39,540 nucleotides of DNA from positions 54,666 to 94,205 of the forward strand of contig NZ_JAHKPW010000050.1 of assembly GCF_018860755.1 (NCBI RefSeq), read 5' to 3'. This DNA is from Colwellia sp. D2M02 (lineage in GTDB: Bacteria; Pseudomonadota; Gammaproteobacteria; Enterobacterales; Alteromonadaceae). This document shows positions 25,907-33,776 of this stretch, piece after piece. A program made the translations under genes and the position numbers. A model generated the notes under the pieces. The model saw only the letters and a list, made by a program, of their open reading frames with translations, was not told where the DNA came from and made no database searches. Each line of letters starts with the position of its first letter. The stretch's first letter is position 1.

Positions 25907-27154
25907 TTAAGGTCGTACTTGGCCATCACCATTAACAAGATATTTTTCTGTCGTTAATGACTCAATACCCATTGGTCCATATGCATGTAGTTTGGAAGTA
26001 GCAATACCAATTTCTGCGCCTAAACCTAGCTGTGAGCCATCAGAAAATCGAGAAGAAGCATTCACCATAACAACGGAAGCATCAACTAACTGTTGGAATG
26101 ATTTCGCTTGTTGTGGGTCTTCAGTACAAATAACCTCTGTATGGTTACTACCAAATTGATCAATATGTTCTATTGCCTGACCAAAATCGTCAACCACTTT
26201 AATGGCAATTTCAAGTCGTAAATATTCCTGACCAAATTCATCGGCGTTAAGCTCTTTACCTTGTTCAAAGTAGTTGATGCTATTAGCACAACCATTAACA
26301 TCAACACCATGTTCTTTAAATTTAGCCGCAACCATAGGAAGAAACGTTGGCGCAACATCTTGGTGTACCAACAAGCCTTCTAACGCATTACATACTCCCG
26401 TTCGCTGAGTTTTACCATTTAGCAGTAACTCGAGTGCGGTATTCATGTTAGCGGCTTTATCAACATAAAGATGACAAACCCCTTTATAGTGTTGAATAAC
26501 TGGGATTTGGCTATTTTCGGTCACAAAATTAATTAACCCTTCGCCACCTCGAGGAATAACGAGATCAATAGTGTCTTTTTGCTTTAATAACTCGGTCATT
26601 AAGTTACGATCTGGGTTATCAATCACGGTAATAATTTCTTTTGGTAATTGATACTGCGCTAAAATCCCTTGTAACACCTCAGCAATAGCTAAACTGCTAT
26701 GTAGAGCTTCTTTACCACCGCGTAAAATAACAGCATTACCTGATTTAATACATAAACCTGCTGCATCGGCAGTCACATTCGGACGTGCTTCAAAAATCAT
26801 ACAAATTACCCCTAACGGGATACGCATTTTACTGATTTTTAAGCCATTGGGTCTAATGTTTTGGTCACGTACCGTGCCAACAACATCAGGTATTTGTGCA
26901 ACCGTTTCTAAACCAAGCGCCATATCTTCGATACGCTCATCAGTAAGTAGTAGGCGATCAATCATCGCATCACTTAAACCGTTATCTTTAGCAAACGCAA
27001 TGTCGGTAGCATTGGCTTTAAATATATCAGCGCTGTGTTCACGTAACGCCTGTGCCATATCGTTAAGTAAGTTTGCTTTAGTCTCGCTTGATTGGATTGC
27101 CATCAATTTCGCTGCTTTAGCAGCTTGACGGGCAATTAGGGTAATCTCGTTCAT
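25907..27154 (-). CDS. proA: Gamma-glutamyl phosphate reductase ProA
   Basis: ProA reduces gamma-glutamyl phosphate with NADPH to glutamate-5-semialdehyde, the second step of proline synthesis. The 415-residue length is typical. The MRIPLGVICMIFEARPNVT motif, the PRGGEGLI segment and the catalytic cysteine C255 (KTQRTGVCNALE) are present. It overlaps the end of proB by 4 bp (ATGA), so the two are coupled. ProA and ProB act together because the phosphate intermediate is labile. Confidence 0.96.
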   Translation of the reverse strand: MNEITLIARQAAKAAKLMAIQSSETKANLLNDMAQALREHSADIFKANATDIAFAKDNGLSDAMIDRLLLTDERIEDMALGLETVAQIPDVVGTVRDQNIRPNGLKISKMRIPLGVICMIFEARPNVTADAAGLCIKSGNAVILRGGKEALHSSLAIAEVLQGILAQYQLPKEIITVIDNPDRNLMTELLKQKDTIDLVIPRGGEGLINFVTENSQIPVIQHYKGVCHLYVDKAANMNTALELLLNGKTQRTGVCNALEGLLVHQDVAPTFLPMVAAKFKEHGVDVNGCANSINYFEQGKELNADEFGQEYLRLEIAIKVVDDFGQAIEHIDQFGSNHTEVICTEDPQQAKSFQQLVDASVVMVNASSRFSDGSQLGLGAEIGIATSKLHAYGPMGIESLTTEKYLVNGDGQVRP

Positions 27155-28260
27155 TTTGACTCCATTAACGCAACATATTGCTTGGAAAGTATTGGCTCAT
27201 GCGTTTTATCTAATTGTTCGGAAAAATCTTCGTTATCGCTGTCAGCAACAAAGTTGAGTAAACAGCTACTGTAGTTTGTTTTTACTTTGGCAAGTTTGTC
27301 GCCATTATCTTTTCTCAAGAGCACAGTATCACCTGAAGAAAAGTCACCTTTCACGCTAAGCAGGTCTTCTGCTAATAATTCAGTCAATTCTGTATCTTCT
27401 AATTGGTACTGATCACTAACAATAAGCTCACCTTGAACACGAGTAGTGTGTCTCATCCAGTGCACACCATCTAACATAGGTTTTTTATAAGGATAAAAAT
27501 GTGTACCTGGGTTATCACCAGCAATAAGAGTATTAAAACTCTCTTCTTTAAAACCGTTCACGATGTAGGTATCAATACCATGCGATACTGCTTTTTCTGC
27601 TGCTTGAATTTTGGTTTTCATGCCGCCAGTACCAACATCACTCGTGGCACCGCCAGCCATGGCATAAATAGTGTCATTAATTTGATAAACATCAGACAGT
27701 AACTTTGCCTGCTTATTTATATGTGGGTTTTCATCATACAAACCATCTATATCAGAACAAATAATGAGAGCATCAGCTTTAGCTGCAGTAGCTACCATCG
27801 CAGAAAGGTTATCGTTGTCGCCTACTTTCAATTTATCAGTTGTTACGGTGTCATTCTCATTAACGATGGGTAAAATACCGTTACTTAATAGTGCCTCAAT
27901 GGTATTTCGAATACTTACATAACGATCTCGGTTACGTAAATCGGCATGAGTTAACAACACTTGCGCGGTAGGAAAATCAAACAGTCTATCCCAAGTAGCC
28001 ATCATTTCAGATTGACCAGCGGCAGCCATCGCTTTTTTAATGGTAATGCTTTTACCTTGCTGGCTCTTATCATTAAAGAGATGAGAACCTGCAGCAACAG
28101 AACCTGAAGACACTAAAACCACTTGCTTTCCTGATGCTCTGCACTGAGAAATAAAATGTGCGATGCTACGCAAGTATTGATCACTACAACCGGCTTTATT
28201 CGGCGCAATGAGTGCACTTCCCACTTTAATGACGACTTTTTCGAAATTCTTAAAATCCAC
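27151..28260 (-). CDS. proB: Glutamate 5-kinase ProB
   Basis: ProB phosphorylates glutamate, the committed and proline-inhibited step of proline synthesis. The amino-acid-kinase domain (about 1-260) shows VVIKVGSALIA, VLVSSGSVAAG, PIVNENDTV, GDNDNLSAMVA and GTGGMKTKIQAA. A C-terminal PUA domain (about 275-369) completes the usual long form. It starts with GTG at 28260 behind a very strong AAGGGGGAAG site. Proline is also an osmoprotectant, relevant to marine life, but no osmotic control element was recognised upstream. Confidence 0.96.
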   Translation of the reverse strand: MDFKNFEKVVIKVGSALIAPNKAGCSDQYLRSIAHFISQCRASGKQVVLVSSGSVAAGSHLFNDKSQQGKSITIKKAMAAAGQSEMMATWDRLFDFPTAQVLLTHADLRNRDRYVSIRNTIEALLSNGILPIVNENDTVTTDKLKVGDNDNLSAMVATAAKADALIICSDIDGLYDENPHINKQAKLLSDVYQINDTIYAMAGGATSDVGTGGMKTKIQAAEKAVSHGIDTYIVNGFKEESFNTLIAGDNPGTHFYPYKKPMLDGVHWMRHTTRVQGELIVSDQYQLEDTELTELLAEDLLSVKGDFSSGDTVLLRKDNGDKLAKVKTNYSSCLLNFVADSDNEDFSEQLDKTHEPILSKQYVALMESK

Positions 28261-28597
28261 TCTTCCCCCTTAAATAATCTATGAATTGGTCACTAACATT
28301 CCGTTTACTGGACCCTTTAGCTCAACTTAACTCAGCAAAATAAGCCAACCCTAAATTTATCTATACCGCCAAAATTGCACATTAGTACAACCAAGAGTTA
28401 ATACAAAATATCAGGTGTCGTTAACACAGCTAAATACGATCAAACGTCTACGAGCATTGGCGATTACCGCAATAGCTTAATTTTTTGTTTTAAATTTTTA
28501 TGCGTAATTAACATAGCGAACAAAGATAATTGTTGTGTTAATTCAAGGTGACCTAGGTAGTCACTTTTTTATCGTGCATAATGAAATAGACAGTACA
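28261..28597. other. Gap upstream of proB
   Basis: No gene is seen here. The only structure is a GTGAC/GTCAC hairpin (28548-28564) followed by six T on the plus strand (28565-28570), which looks like an intrinsic terminator without an obvious gene in front of it. The proB promoter should be in this gap on the minus strand but no convincing -35/-10 pair was picked. Confidence 0.5.
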
Positions 28598-28783
28598 CTA
28601 ATGATTAGTGTTGGACTTGTTTTTGGTTATTTTCAATAACCCTAGCTTGCTTACTAAGTAAGAATTCAAAAGAAAAAACTGCTTAAAAATATAGGCCGGA
28701 ACGTAATAGATACCTATGACAGCGCAAAAACAAAGTGTTTCTGAGATGCTGCCGTGTTTAAAGGCATCGCGTATAATATTCAA
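28598..28783 (-). CDS. Possible small hydrophobic protein, uncertain
   Basis: This is a 61-residue open frame starting at TTG (28783) with AAAGG 8 bp upstream. It has one hydrophobic stretch (LCFCAVIGIYYVPAYIFKQFFLL) and a basic tail. I do not recognise it. Support is the ribosome-binding-like site and the position behind an operator-like inverted repeat (28809-28835) shared with the divergent MarR gene. A 17-bp palindrome (28595-28611) covers its stop. The rare start and short length make a chance frame quite possible. Confidence 0.3.
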   Translation of the reverse strand: MNIIRDAFKHGSISETLCFCAVIGIYYVPAYIFKQFFLLNSYLVSKLGLLKITKNKSNTNH

Positions 28784-28808
28784 GGGTTTTTCCTTTTCAC
28801 AATTTAAC

Positions 28809-28835
28809 TTAGTATACGAATGATACGTATACTAA
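28809..28835. promoter_or_regulatory. Operator-like inverted repeat upstream of the MarR gene
   Basis: TTAGTATACG and CGTATACTAA (10-bp arms) flank a 7-bp centre. The 27-bp size and dyad symmetry fit binding by a dimeric winged-helix regulator. It lies 140 bp before the MarR-family gene and 26 bp before the possible small gene on the other strand. Confidence 0.5.
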
Positions 28836-28974
28836 ACATATTTTTTTTAAAGATCAAGTTTTGTTTAAAAAACACTCATGGAAGTAAGGTTTAATCAGCT
28901 TTCACTAAAATTGATAGTGTTTAGCACGCTTACCAGATAAACTTCCCATATAAGAATAGCGTTAAAGGTTATAT

Positions 28975-29466
28975 ATGATGGAAAAATACGAAGAGTTATT
29001 CACTTCACTGCGTAAAATTATTCGTGCAATCGATTTACGTTCAAAAAAATTAAGTAAAGAAGCAGGCATTACTGGCCCTCAACTACTGATATTACAAGAG
29101 TTGGCTAGAGTAAAAGGCATAACAGCTAAAGATGTATCAGCCAATATCAATTTAAGCCAAGCAACAGTTACCAGCATACTTGACCGACTAGAAGGTAAGC
29201 TATTTATCAAGCGAGTACGTAGCGAGAGTGACCGTAGACGAGTTGCTCTTTTTTTAACACCAGAAGGGATGAGCGCATTAATCAGTGCACCACAGCCTAT
29301 TGAAGATAGTTTTATTGAAAAGTTTAGTGCACTAAAGGAATGGGAGCAGTCGCAATTACTTTCGAGTGTTGAACGCATTGCCCACATGATGGATGCTTCA
29401 GAAATAGATGCCGCGCCGGTACTTAATATTGGTGAGTTGACTACCTCTGTGCAAAGTGAGAAATAA
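28975..29466 (+). CDS. MarR-family transcriptional regulator
   Basis: This is a 163-residue winged-helix regulator. The N-terminal helix YEELFTSLRKIIRAIDLRSKKL is followed by GITGPQLLILQELAR, the recognition region NLSQATVTSILDRLEGKLFIKR and the wing SESDRRRVALFLTPEG. The sequence resembles the EctR/CosR subgroup, which controls compatible-solute genes in halophiles and vibrios, but no ectoine genes are here, so the subgroup is only suggested. It may autoregulate through the inverted repeat at 28809-28835. The ligand is unknown. Confidence 0.88.
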   Translation: MMEKYEELFTSLRKIIRAIDLRSKKLSKEAGITGPQLLILQELARVKGITAKDVSANINLSQATVTSILDRLEGKLFIKRVRSESDRRRVALFLTPEGMSALISAPQPIEDSFIEKFSALKEWEQSQLLSSVERIAHMMDASEIDAAPVLNIGELTTSVQSEK

Positions 29467-29780
29467 CATCGCTTGTCATTAAAGTTACTTTAGGCTGTTA
29501 TTATCAATAGCAGCCCATATAGTAACTGCTGGCTCAATCACAGCAAGCCTGAAATTAAAACGCCCCTTCACAGACTCACTTGCTTGATCACTGTCCCAAA
29601 GCTTTATAGCAAAACATGACGACAGGTTAAGCCCTGCACTACCGTGGTGCTTCTTGCTCCACAATATTACTAAAACAAACAAACATAAAACTTAAACTCT
29701 TAATATTAATTACAAGCCATTGAAAAGTATCATTTTAAATAACCATAAAACTAAAAACTTCATGGTGTGATTTTTGCTCT
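29467..29780. other. Gap between marR-type gene and antiporter, no assigned gene
   Basis: A 65-codon minus-strand frame (29485-29682, TTG start) is open here and the stretch 29500-29660 seems a little richer in G+C than its surroundings. I do not recognise the product and see no ribosome binding site, so it is not called a gene. It could be a remnant of a lost gene. Confidence 0.4.
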
Positions 29781-29826
29781 AGGGTAAAGGCAGGATAATA
29801 AATACTTATTCCCCTGCCTTTACCCT
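29781..29826 (+). promoter_or_regulatory. Strong hairpin in the antiporter leader
   Basis: AGGGTAAAGGCAGG (29781-29794) is matched exactly by CCTGCCTTTACCCT (29813-29826), a 14-bp stem. The 18-nt loop can extend it with AATAA/TTATT. It ends 22 bp before the start codon, just ahead of the AAGGAG site, and has no T-run. It may be an operator, an mRNA element controlling the antiporter or a terminator remnant. Confidence 0.55.
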
Positions 29827-29847
29827 TTCATCACCTAAGGAGCGACT

Positions 29848-31446
29848 ATGGATTCCATTTTGGTTATTTTGGTTGTATCGCTCACGCTCGCTAGCGTGTT
29901 AAATATTATCCTAACTAAATTCTCTATTTCACACATTATCGGTTACATCATTACTGGCACTATCATTAGTAATATTTTTGATTTCAACGGCGAGATTAAT
30001 AACCAGTCTTTAGATCTTATTGGTGAATTTGGCATTGTCTTTCTTATGTTTACTATTGGCTTAGAAATGTCTTTTGCTCGCTTACATAAAATGAAAGATT
30101 TGATCTTTCTTAATGGCTTTATGCAAGTTGCAAGCTGCTCAATTGTTATATTTTCAGTGTCATTTTATCTTTTCTCAATTGCGGCTATTCCGTCATTAGT
30201 AGTCGCCTTAGCCTTTAGCTTATCTTCAACCGCGATTGTTTTACCTTATTTAAAAAAATCGAAAGACATCATAACCCCTTATGGGGAAAAGTCTGTCGCG
30301 GTTTTAGTGTTTCAAGACTTAGCTATCATTCCTATTTTATTACTGATGAACTTTCTTTCAAATGATGGTGCCCCCTTAAGTGAAGTATTATTAAAAACCA
30401 TTATCTACGGTGCTGGTATTATTCTGTTTATGTTCACTTTAGGTAAAAAAATAATTGGTTGGTTATTACATTTCTCAGCCAATGTAAAAATGGAAGAAGT
30501 CTTTTTAGGCTCGGTATTTACTATTGTTATTGGTGCCTCACTCATCGCCCATGAGTTAGGGTTTACATACTCCCTTGGTGCTTTTATCGCGGGTATGATT
30601 ATCGCAGAAACCAAATTTCATATAAAAGTAGAGTCGGATATCGCGTCATACAAAGACTTATTACTGGGAGCTTTTTTCTTTTCTATTGGCACCAAAATCA
30701 ATGTAGATTATTTACTGAGTAACCTTCACATTGTTGTTTTAGTTTTATCTATTGTTATGGCGATTAAAGCCGTTATTATTTATTTTATTATTAAGCGAAA
30801 ATCCAATAAAAGTGACGCTATAAAGTCGTCAATTGCCCTTTGCCAAATAGGTGAGTTTTCTTTTGCTATTTTTGCGCTAGCTAGCAGTCAAGAAGTGATC
30901 AGCGCTGAGTTAACTAATATGCTCATTTTGATTACGGTATTATCAATGATCGTTACTCCTTTTATGATTAATAATATTTATAAAATCGCCAGTGTATTTG
31001 TGGTTGAGTATTTTGAGTCAGACAAAATTACTCCCGTACAAGCCAGCAATCACACAATTGTTTGTGGCTTTAGTATTTTAGGGCGCATAGTTGCCAAAGA
31101 GCTAACTCGAAATAACATTACTTTTTTCATTATTTCAGACAATTTGCAGCATGTATTGTTAGCAAGGAAACGTGGTTATACCGCTTATTTTGGCCATATA
31201 GAAAAAAGGCCGGTACTTGAGTCGTTAAAAGTTGAACAATCAAAAGCCATTATCTTAACGGTAAGTACCATCAATAATAAAAAAATGATCTGCGAAGCCA
31301 TTTTAGATTATCACGCCGGCGCTAAATTAGTCGTTAAGGTGAATACTATTGAAGAAAAAACGGCACTTAAAGACGTAAAAATCAGCTCATTTGTTCATGC
31401 CCAGCACGAAACTGCCATGTTGCTGGTGAAAAAAAGCATTGCTTAA
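29848..31446 (+). CDS. CPA2-family cation/proton antiporter with TrkA-N domain (Kef/YbaL-like)
   Basis: This is a 532-residue inner-membrane exchanger, probably K+ or Na+ for H+. About twelve membrane spans occupy residues 1-385, with the family motifs FGIVFLMFTIGLEMSF, ALAFSLSSTAIVLPYLKK, VLVFQDLAIIPILLL and LGAFIAGMIIAET. A cytosolic Rossmann TrkA-N domain starts near residue 400 (HTIVCGFSILGRIVAKEL). Its glycine motif GFSILG departs from GxGxxG at the second glycine, so nucleotide binding may differ. No KefF/KefG-type partner is adjacent. A strong AAGGAG site sets the start, and a terminator follows. Confidence 0.88.
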   Translation: MDSILVILVVSLTLASVLNIILTKFSISHIIGYIITGTIISNIFDFNGEINNQSLDLIGEFGIVFLMFTIGLEMSFARLHKMKDLIFLNGFMQVASCSIVIFSVSFYLFSIAAIPSLVVALAFSLSSTAIVLPYLKKSKDIITPYGEKSVAVLVFQDLAIIPILLLMNFLSNDGAPLSEVLLKTIIYGAGIILFMFTLGKKIIGWLLHFSANVKMEEVFLGSVFTIVIGASLIAHELGFTYSLGAFIAGMIIAETKFHIKVESDIASYKDLLLGAFFFSIGTKINVDYLLSNLHIVVLVLSIVMAIKAVIIYFIIKRKSNKSDAIKSSIALCQIGEFSFAIFALASSQEVISAELTNMLILITVLSMIVTPFMINNIYKIASVFVVEYFESDKITPVQASNHTIVCGFSILGRIVAKELTRNNITFFIISDNLQHVLLARKRGYTAYFGHIEKRPVLESLKVEQSKAIILTVSTINNKKMICEAILDYHAGAKLVVKVNTIEEKTALKDVKISSFVHAQHETAMLLVKKSIA

Positions 31447-31487
31447 GTATGCCGATCTAAAGGGAAGGTAAAGCAATACGCTGAGTA

Positions 31488-31532
31488 AAAAAATAATAAA
31501 CCGTGGCAATTTGTCACAGTTTATTATTTTTT
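31488..31532 (+). terminator. Terminator of the antiporter gene
   Basis: AAAAAATAATAAAC (31488-31501) pairs perfectly with GTTTATTATTTTTT (31519-31532) around a small internal GTG/CAC stem. It is A-rich before and T-rich after, 41 bp past the antiporter stop. Confidence 0.85.
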
Positions 31533-31588
31533 AGATGAGGTAAAATAACGTAGAATAATCGAATGCTGCATTACAGATAAAATACCTC

Positions 31589-32029
31589 ATGAACTTAGCG
31601 AGCAAAATTATATTAATTATTACAGTGTTAATTGCTGGCTTTTTAGCCCCTGATGCAATTAACTACACTCAGCAATACCTCAACCAACCTAGTGAAAAAC
31701 TGAGTATTGAACAATACTGCATGCTTTCAAGCCAACCATGTACGCAAAACTCAGTAAAAATGACGTTAAATAAAGACGTGATTAAACCATTAGTAACCAG
31801 CCAGATTACTGTTCAATGGCAACATAGTGAGGCTGAAACCTTACAACTTACTATGCAAGGTTTAGAGGGAGAGCTTGGCACGGTAAAGTACTTACTCAAA
31901 CGCGTTAGCGACAATAAGTTTCAAGGTAACATTACACTGCCCGTATGCACCTTAGATGAAATGACTTGGCTGGGTCAGTTAACTGACGGTAAAGCCACCG
32001 TTTATCCTGCTTTGAAAATGAAGAGATAA
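31589..32029 (+). CDS. Hypothetical membrane-anchored protein in the copper-delivery operon
   Basis: This is a 146-residue protein with one N-terminal membrane anchor or signal (IILIITVLIAGFLAPDAI) and a periplasmic domain of about 120 residues, probably beta-rich. It has three cysteines, C44 and C51 (CMLSSQPC) and C120 (LPVCTLDEM). I know no family name. It starts an apparent operon with an SCO protein (4 bp later) and a PCuAC chaperone (48 bp after that), which suggests a periplasmic role in copper handling or cytochrome oxidase assembly; this rests on context only. Confidence 0.75.
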   Translation: MNLASKIILIITVLIAGFLAPDAINYTQQYLNQPSEKLSIEQYCMLSSQPCTQNSVKMTLNKDVIKPLVTSQITVQWQHSEAETLQLTMQGLEGELGTVKYLLKRVSDNKFQGNITLPVCTLDEMTWLGQLTDGKATVYPALKMKR

Positions 32030-32033
32030 TATT

Positions 32034-32633
32034 ATGACGCGCCTATTATGGCTTACGCTATGCATTATTTTTGTGCTGGGTTTCACCCTAAAAAGCTATT
32101 TAAATTCAACGTCGTTAACAGCCAGCGAAACAACGTCGCCTGTGAGTGGGTTTAACAGCCGTGATATAACACTTTTTGGTGAAAATAATCAGCCCGTTAC
32201 TTTGTTTACCTCACAAGACACTCGTGTACGCATTCTTTATTTTGGCTTTACTCGCTGCCCTGATGTTTGCCCAACATCATTAGCAATGCTCGCTGCCGCA
32301 CTGAATAATATTTCGGCAGAAAAACTGCAACAATTACGTCCAACATTTATTTCATTGGATCCTGAGCGAGATGCCGCCGACGCTTCTTATCAATATGCTC
32401 AGTATTTTCACCCTATGATTGAAGGCTTATCTGCGCCGTTACCTGTTGTCACCGAGCTAGCTAACCATTACGGGGTTATTTTTAAAAAAACCGCATTAGC
32501 TGACTCAACGCTAACTTACACTCTTGACCATAATTCTTACTTTTATTTTGTTAATGCCGACGGTACGCTCATAAAAAAAGTTCCTCATACTTTTTCTCCT
32601 GAGCCACTCGTACAAGCAATTAACGATTTATAA
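32034..32633 (+). CDS. SCO1/SenC-family copper chaperone/thiol reductase
   Basis: SCO proteins deliver copper or keep cysteines reduced during assembly of the CuA centre of cytochrome oxidase. An N-terminal anchor (LLWLTLCIIFVLGF) precedes a thioredoxin-like periplasmic domain. The metal-binding residues are C75 and C79 (CPDVCPTS) and H166 (LDHNSYFYFV), all intact. The 199-residue length is typical. It lies between the unknown membrane protein and the PCuAC gene on the same strand. Confidence 0.93.
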   Translation: MTRLLWLTLCIIFVLGFTLKSYLNSTSLTASETTSPVSGFNSRDITLFGENNQPVTLFTSQDTRVRILYFGFTRCPDVCPTSLAMLAAALNNISAEKLQQLRPTFISLDPERDAADASYQYAQYFHPMIEGLSAPLPVVTELANHYGVIFKKTALADSTLTYTLDHNSYFYFVNADGTLIKKVPHTFSPEPLVQAINDL

Positions 32634-32681
32634 AACCTTATTATTAATCACACCTATTTATAGTTACAGGAACACAATAAA

Positions 32682-33173
32682 ATGCCACTCAAGCCGTCTT
32701 TCGTTTCAGCACTACTCACAGCCGCATTTATGACACTAAGCACATTATCATTAAGTGCCAGCGAGATTACTGCACCAAGCAACTCAAGTATTGAAATAAC
32801 CAATTTTTACGCGCGAGCAACACCACCTAACGCAGTAAACAGCGCTCTTTTTGCAACGATAACCAATAACAGTAAACAAATTCGTACCTTAGTTTCTGCA
32901 AGTAGTAGCGCAGCCGCAAAGGTTGAATTACATGATGTTATTCATGAAGGTGATGTTATGAAAATGCGCCAAGTAGCGCAAATAGAAATTCCTGCGGAGC
33001 AAACGGTAATGCTAAAACCAGGCAGCTTACATATTATGTTACTAAACATAAATAAGCCTTTTAATGATGGCGAAAGCATTGAAGTGACCTTAACGTATGC
33101 CAATGGCGACGTTCAAGAACTTATTGTCCCAGTAAAAAAAGTAATGGCTGGCATGCGTAAGCATCATCATTAA
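32682..33173 (+). CDS. PCuAC-family periplasmic copper chaperone
   Basis: This is a secreted 163-residue protein of the PCuAC (formerly DUF461) family, which hands Cu(I) to cytochrome oxidase and to SCO. A cleavable signal ends near LSLSASE. The copper site is the spaced set H (VELHDVIHEGDVMKMRQV) with methionines and HIML (GSLHIMLL). The C-terminus MAGMRKHHH adds further Met/His ligands. A strong terminator follows. Confidence 0.92.
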   Translation: MPLKPSFVSALLTAAFMTLSTLSLSASEITAPSNSSIEITNFYARATPPNAVNSALFATITNNSKQIRTLVSASSSAAAKVELHDVIHEGDVMKMRQVAQIEIPAEQTVMLKPGSLHIMLLNINKPFNDGESIEVTLTYANGDVQELIVPVKKVMAGMRKHHH

Positions 33174-33199
33174 TAAAAACACCTTTAAAGCATACCAAC

Positions 33200-33225
33200 A
33201 GGAGCGCTAGTAACGCTCCTTTTTT
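33200..33225 (+). terminator. Terminator of the copper-delivery operon
   Basis: AGGAGCG (33200-33206) and CGCTCCT (33214-33220) form a 7-bp GC-rich stem with a 7-nt loop, running straight into a T-run. It lies 27 bp past the PCuAC stop. Confidence 0.92.
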
Positions 33226-33280
33226 ATGTCTGTTTGAAACCAAGCACCATTTAAGAGACGTAATTTATTAAAATTATTGC

Positions 33281-33312
33281 TTGACCTTAGAGTTAGCTCC
33301 ATACTTTATAGT
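33281..33312 (+). promoter_or_regulatory. MerR/ZntR-type promoter of the zntR-like operon
   Basis: TTGACC (33281-33286) and TATAGT (33307-33312) are separated by 20 bp, the overlong spacer that MerR-family activators correct. The spacer GAGTTAGCTCC resembles the GAGTCGACTCC dyad of the E. coli zntA promoter as I recall it. It lies 45 bp before the regulator gene, so the regulator probably controls its own operon. Confidence 0.75.
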
Positions 33313-33356
33313 ATGACTACCAAATGGGTTTAACCAAATAACTTAGGATTTAAGCA

Positions 33357-33776
33357 ATGTATAAAATTGGCGACATAGCGAAGCAACTTGGTATATCTGC
33401 TGATACGCTGCGTTATTACGAACAGCACAATTTACTACAGCCGGCTGGTAGGAGTGTTTCAGGGTATCGTTTATATGATGAACATAACCTACAAGAAATG
33501 CACTTTATTTTACAAGCAAAACAAGTTGGCTTTACTTTAGCTGAGATAGCACAACTACTGTCGATTAGAGTAGATAGCAGCCAATATAGTTGTGGTGATG
33601 TAAAATCTTATACTTCAGAAAAACTTCAGCAGGTTGAAAGCAAAATAGCTGAACTCACTAGCATACAAAAAGGGTTGCAACGTCTAGTAAATAGCTGTTG
33701 TGGGGGCTCAGAAAAAGCTGAGCATTGTAGTATTCTTTCATCATTGGAGAACGATAAAAATGTTGTTACTCGATAA
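33357..33776 (+). CDS. ZntR-type MerR-family metal-responsive regulator
   Basis: This is a 139-residue MerR-family activator. The N-terminal helix-turn-helix is MYKIGDIAKQLGISADTLRYYE and a long dimerisation helix follows. The metal-site residues match E. coli ZntR numbering: C79 (SCGDVK), C114 and C115 (SCCGG), C124 with H123 (EHCSIL). This predicts response to Zn(II), with Cd(II) and Pb(II) possible. It overlaps the permease gene downstream by 17 bp, linking sensor and exporter. Confidence 0.9.
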   Translation: MYKIGDIAKQLGISADTLRYYEQHNLLQPAGRSVSGYRLYDEHNLQEMHFILQAKQVGFTLAEIAQLLSIRVDSSQYSCGDVKSYTSEKLQQVESKIAELTSIQKGLQRLVNSCCGGSEKAEHCSILSSLENDKNVVTR

